From: Spirochaetales bacterium
GTDB taxonomy: Bacteria; Spirochaetota; Spirochaetia; JAFGXN01
Length of the DNA stretch: 34,565 nt
Assembly: GCA_016936615.1 (NCBI GenBank)
Contig: JAFGXN010000034.1
Span: 1-34,565 of the forward strand
Reading direction: 5' to 3'
Below, in pieces: positions 30,921 through 34,565 of this stretch. The notes beneath the pieces are model-generated. The model saw only the letters and a program-made list of their open reading frames with translations, had not been told where the DNA came from and did not search any database. How positions within the stretch are numbered: position 1 is the first letter of the stretch; the number at the start of each line of letters is the position of its first letter. A program made the position numbers and the translations under genes.

Positions 30921-32081
30921 ATTTAGATATGATTTTTTTAGATTCTTTAGTTTGTCTAGCTTACTCTGATGAAGGGTGATAAGGTTGTCGAGTGAGGTAA
31001 AGAAGTTAGCAATTTGATTTTTTTCCTCATTATCTTTCGGTGCTACTACTTCCAGCCCTTTTAACTCACTTGCCTTAATCAAAGGTTGACCTGAACCAAA
31101 AGATAATTTCGTTAGATCGGAATGTAACAATAAATAAAAGTTAAATACTAAGCTATCACTTTGCATAAATACTGTATTATCAGTTATTTTAGCATTTCCA
31201 GAATATCTATATAATTTACCTGCATTTTCGCCAACTCTAGCGGTTAATATGAAATCACCTGTGTAATCATAATTATTATCATATCCTATAATAGATCTTG
31301 AACCTAAAATCGGATAAGGAGTATCCGTTGATTGTGTATCGTGAATAATATATTTACTCTTTCCTGTACCGATATTTAGTAATAACTTACCCAACTTACA
31401 CTGTTCCCAATCCCCACTAAAACCCTTAAATCTTCTCTTCGGTTTTGTTTCACCTTCAGCAGGAAACATTTCAGAAAGATAGGCTTTTTTCAGGGATTTT
31501 ATTTTGTCTAACTTACGCTGGTGAAGGGTGATAAGGTTGTCGAGGTTTTTGAAGTGGTTACCAATTTTAGCCTGCTCATCTTCTTTAGGTAACATGATGC
31601 TTGTGTTTTTTACTAAATCTGAGTTCAAATTTACTTGACTACCTGGTTGACCAAATTGTTGCCACTTTGGACGAAACATCTCAAACCATTGGAACATAAA
31701 TTCTTGATCAGATTTTGGATTCAGAAAGATTAAAAATCCATCATGTACACCAGTCTTTACATAGTTAACAACAGGCTTTCCAACTGTAGCAGCTATGCTC
31801 AAAAGTAAATGCGGTTCATATAATACACGAGTTTTTTCTTGACCAGCTTTTGATATTCGTTGTTCTAAAAAAGTAACTCGTCCATCTTGTTCAGTAACGT
31901 CTGCAATCCTTAGCCAACCTACCTCAGATTTATTATCAAACCATTTAGGATCTTTTATAGGTCTAGGACTAGCTCCACGTACAATATCAGATAACTCTCC
32001 AATTTTCCGTTGTTCCCAATCTCCTGCATCCCGAAATTCTTTAAACCTTCTCTTTGGTACTAATTTTTTTGTATCAGCCAT
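30906..32081 (-). CDS. hsdS: Type I restriction-modification specificity subunit HsdS
   Basis: The product has 391 residues with the usual two target-recognition domains, each followed by a conserved helical segment. The first opens PKRRFKEFRDAGDWEQRKIG and the second PKRRFKGFSGDWEQCKLG. The spacers read NLDNLITLHQRKLDKIKSLK and SLDNLITLHQSKLDKLKNLK. Each domain reads one half of a bipartite target, and the spacer helices set the distance. A 23-base identity between the spacers (30970-30992 and 31522-31544) offers a site for domain exchange or loss. The start overlaps the hsdM stop by one base (TAATG). Recognition sequence cannot be read from the sequence. Confidence 0.94.
   Translation of the reverse strand: MADTKKLVPKRRFKEFRDAGDWEQRKIGELSDIVRGASPRPIKDPKWFDNKSEVGWLRIADVTEQDGRVTFLEQRISKAGQEKTRVLYEPHLLLSIAATVGKPVVNYVKTGVHDGFLIFLNPKSDQEFMFQWFEMFRPKWQQFGQPGSQVNLNSDLVKNTSIMLPKEDEQAKIGNHFKNLDNLITLHQRKLDKIKSLKKAYLSEMFPAEGETKPKRRFKGFSGDWEQCKLGKLLLNIGTGKSKYIIHDTQSTDTPYPILGSRSIIGYDNNYDYTGDFILTARVGENAGKLYRYSGNAKITDNTVFMQSDSLVFNFYLLLHSDLTKLSFGSGQPLIKASELKGLEVVAPKDNEEKNQIANFFTSLDNLITLHQSKLDKLKNLKKSYLNEMFI
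30970..30992 (-). repeat. Internal hsdS spacer repeat, distal copy
   Basis: This is a 23-base identity with 31522-31544, encoding LDNLITLH in both conserved helices of HsdS. Confidence 0.85.
31522..31544 (-). repeat. Internal hsdS spacer repeat, central copy
   Basis: This is the partner of 30970-30992. Recombination between the two would delete the second target-recognition domain. Confidence 0.85.
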
Positions 32082-34565
32082 TATCCCACCACCAAATCAG
32101 CTTTGAGCGTCTCGAAATCAGCAAGCAAGCTTTCAATTTGTCCCTCAATCTCATCTAATGTATCAGCGTAACGCTCTTCCAGCTTTTGCAAAGTATTTAA
32201 CTCACTCTTTACTGATTGATGTATTAAACTGACAATATTCTCTACTGTTTTGCCAAACCACTTATGATGTACTAACTTGTCTATCTCTTCATCAGTAAGA
32301 ACCGGTATTCTCTCTTCTACTGCATCCCTAAGCTCTTTTTCTTCATTTTTTAACTCTTTTGACATTGTTGTACTTTCAGCAAACAAACGGTCTACATTTT
32401 TTAACAACTTATATTTATCCGATTTCTTATCCGCTCTCTTTAACTCAGACTGCAATTTGCATTTATCAAAGGAGTCTGTTGGTTCATCCTCTTTATCTTT
32501 TTTTAGAATCTCAAATAGGGCATCGTACTCTTGGCTATCTTCTACCTTGGCAGCTTCGACTAAATCGGCAAGTTCCATTTCTAGTTCCTGGATTTTATTA
32601 CGCTTAGCATCTATCTCATTCTGTTCTTTTGTATAAAGCATCTGAGCAATCAAATCATTTGGGATTATCTTCCCATTCCATCCGTCTTGCTCTTCACGTT
32701 TTTTATCACCTGTTCCTTTGGTAACCATGTTCGGTTCTCTCATGCGTGCGACATTATAAAATCCTTCAATGGCAATCAGCTCTGTATCATGAAACAATGA
32801 ATTTTTCCATATCTCAGCAATGACTTGATAGCCGGTATAGACATCAATTATATCAAATTCTTTTAAAATCTGTTTTATTTCAATCAACATTCGCTCTTCT
32901 AAGTCTGTTAAATTAGAATCTGCTTTTACACTTTTCAGCTTATTCCAAAATTTTGAAATATACTCAGTTATTTTAGCTTCTAGCTCTTTAGATAAGGATA
33001 TTATATTTTTATGACCAAGGACAATTGCTGTTATATCTTTGATAGAGTTTTCTAGTTTCACATATCCGGGGCGAATTTCTTCAATATTTTGAGCTAATAC
33101 ATCTGGTACTAATTCATGAAGTATTTTTAAATTATTTATATTTTCTTTTGGAATACCACCAAACAGATGAGCATCAACATCATGGGCTATATCTTCATCA
33201 ACCGATTGTACATATCTGGGGATATTCATATTGTATTCATTTTGAATAATTTCTTTGAGGGAGGCAAGGTGACTAAAACCTGCAATCTCTTCTTTACTGG
33301 TATAGACATCTACTATTTTGGCAATATCTTTTTCCTGTAAGACATTTTGCTTGCCAACTTTGATAAAGTTATTGGAAGCATCAATCATTAACACAGGGTC
33401 AGATATAGCACGATTTTTCTTGAGAATAATAACTACAACCGGTATCCCAGTATTTGTAAATAGATTATTAGGAAGCCCAATAACAGCATCTATTTGATTC
33501 TTATCAATTAGTCTTTTTCGTATCTCACCTTCTGATGAACCTCTAAAAAGTACTCCATGAGGCAGGACAATCGCCATGGTACCTTTAACACCTAAATGAT
33601 ATAAGCCATGTAATAAAAAGGCATAATCTCCTTTTGAATCTGGTGGCAACGTTCCGCCAATTTCAAATCGTGGATCGCTAACTTTCAGCTCTGCTTTATT
33701 CCAGTTCTTAACTGAATACGGTGGGTTCATTACAACCGCATCAAACTGCACCCCTTCATTAGGATTCTCAGGATCTTCCGGCCAATCACTACCCAGTGTA
33801 TCTCCATTTTTTATGGTCATCTTTTCGGGTCTTACGCCATGTAGCAATAAGTTCATGCGTGTTAAGTTATAGGTTGCTGTATTTTTCTCCTGACCATAAT
33901 AAGATAAATCTTTTTGCTGATCTTTAGTCAAATGTTTACCTACAGTTAATAATAACGAACCTGAACCTACTGTCGGGTCATAAATAGATTTAATATTAGT
34001 TGTTTTGGCAACGATTTGCGCCATTACTTCACTTACTTGATGTGGGGTATAGAACTCTCCTGCTTTCTTGCCTGACTCCATAGCAAATTGACCGATTAGA
34101 TACTCATAAGCATCGCCTAGAATATCACCTTTTTGGAGAGCAACCATATTCAAATCTGCAAACAGTAATATTAATGCTTTAATATTGTTACTTCTTTCGT
34201 GAAGATTGCTTCCAAGAGCAGTATCAGTTAAATCCAAGGTTGAACTTGAAAACAGGCCTTTAAAATCATTTATACTAGCTGTACTTACTATTGACCTTTC
34301 AAAATTGTTTAAGCTGTCAGCGACTGTTTGAACTTCAAAATTTCCATCATTGATATCATTCAACCAAACCTGGTACAAGTATTCCGGTGACACAAAGTAG
34401 CCGAGAACATTTTGAATCATCTTCTCTAACTCTTCGCCGTGTTCTTTTTTTGCATTAATATATTCTTTAACCAGATCTTTTTCAGTACCTTTTTCAAAAC
34501 CTGCTGTTATTTTAAAAGTTTCTAATGTTTTATCACTCAAAAACTTATAAAACATTAAGCCAAGC
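32081..34565 (-). CDS. hsdM: Type I restriction-modification methylase subunit HsdM, 5' end outside the window
   Basis: The frame stays open to the right edge. Codons before the internal ATG at 34555 read LGL, continuing LMFYKFLSDKTL, the conserved HsdM N-terminal helix, so the true start lies beyond the window by roughly 40-50 residues. The methylase core has motif I DPTVGSGSLLL and motif IV NPPYSVKNW, so it is an adenine-N6 methyltransferase. The C-terminal part is long (about 400 residues after the methylase core, including a coiled-coil-rich stretch with many Glu and Lys), as in the roughly 860-residue HsdM class rather than the 500-residue EcoKI type. It heads the operon hsdM-hsdS-rhuM-DUF1016-hsdR and overlaps hsdS by one base. 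Confidence 0.94.
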   Translation of the reverse strand, partial: LGLMFYKFLSDKTLETFKITAGFEKGTEKDLVKEYINAKKEHGEELEKMIQNVLGYFVSPEYLYQVWLNDINDGNFEVQTVADSLNNFERSIVSTASINDFKGLFSSSTLDLTDTALGSNLHERSNNIKALILLFADLNMVALQKGDILGDAYEYLIGQFAMESGKKAGEFYTPHQVSEVMAQIVAKTTNIKSIYDPTVGSGSLLLTVGKHLTKDQQKDLSYYGQEKNTATYNLTRMNLLLHGVRPEKMTIKNGDTLGSDWPEDPENPNEGVQFDAVVMNPPYSVKNWNKAELKVSDPRFEIGGTLPPDSKGDYAFLLHGLYHLGVKGTMAIVLPHGVLFRGSSEGEIRKRLIDKNQIDAVIGLPNNLFTNTGIPVVVIILKKNRAISDPVLMIDASNNFIKVGKQNVLQEKDIAKIVDVYTSKEEIAGFSHLASLKEIIQNEYNMNIPRYVQSVDEDIAHDVDAHLFGGIPKENINNLKILHELVPDVLAQNIEEIRPGYVKLENSIKDITAIVLGHKNIISLSKELEAKITEYISKFWNKLKSVKADSNLTDLEERMLIEIKQILKEFDIIDVYTGYQVIAEIWKNSLFHDTELIAIEGFYNVARMREPNMVTKGTGDKKREEQDGWNGKIIPNDLIAQMLYTKEQNEIDAKRNKIQELEMELADLVEAAKVEDSQEYDALFEILKKDKEDEPTDSFDKCKLQSELKRADKKSDKYKLLKNVDRLFAESTTMSKELKNEEKELRDAVEERIPVLTDEEIDKLVHHKWFGKTVENIVSLIHQSVKSELNTLQKLEERYADTLDEIEGQIESLLADFETLKADLVVG

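Noticed and set aside
30771-34565. Phase-variable invertible hsdS system
   Set aside because: There is no second hsdS, no inverted repeats within the locus and no recombinase gene in the window.

Overview
The window looks like an AT-rich bacterial chromosome segment. It is most probably from a spirochaete, or from a related anaerobe or facultative glycan degrader, though that is an inference from gene style. The supporting signs are many lipoproteins with relaxed lipoboxes (FFSC, LFSC, TTGC, AVAC, ASC), a multi-membrane-pass methyl-accepting chemotaxis protein, strong AGGAG-type ribosome binding sites, TTG starts, canonical -35/-10 promoters and no SusC/SusD pairs. No rRNA, tRNA, CRISPR array, integrase or transposase was seen.

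Left part (1-5.4 kb): a truncated surface lipoprotein with fibronectin-like domains. Next come an RND/MMPL exporter divergent from a Crp/Fnr-type regulator, a small exported protein, a zincin-type metalloprotease lipoprotein beside the 3' remnant of an endonuclease/exonuclease/phosphatase gene, and a small coiled-coil protein.

Middle part (5.4-23 kb): a glycan-use region. It has a lipoprotein GH2 beta-glycosidase divergent from an AraC regulator, two tandem periplasmic solute-binding paralogues whose 3' ends are almost identical, a large modular lipoprotein, a chemotaxis receptor, a secreted GH89 alpha-N-acetylglucosaminidase, an EEP-family lipoprotein, and a translationally coupled tetR - sugar symporter - GH3 glucosidase operon under a clear palindromic operator. 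GH2, GH89 and GH3 enzymes together suggest stepwise trimming of an N-acetylglucosamine-containing glycan, with final hydrolysis of imported disaccharides by the cytoplasmic GH3.

Right part (23.2-34.6 kb): a genome-defence and mutagenesis block that looks acquired. It holds a Y-family (UmuC-like) polymerase overlapping a YolD-like gene, then a type I restriction-modification operon on the minus strand (hsdM, hsdS, rhuM, DUF1016/YhcG nuclease, hsdR). hsdM runs off the right edge.

The most unusual structure is in the restriction operon. The boundary between the end of hsdS and the start of hsdR is present three times, bracketing rhuM and the DUF1016 gene. The first copy still carries 28 codons of an hsdR-like 5' end that is diverged from the intact hsdR. 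This points to serial insertion of accessory genes at the hsdS-hsdR junction by recombination between related operons.
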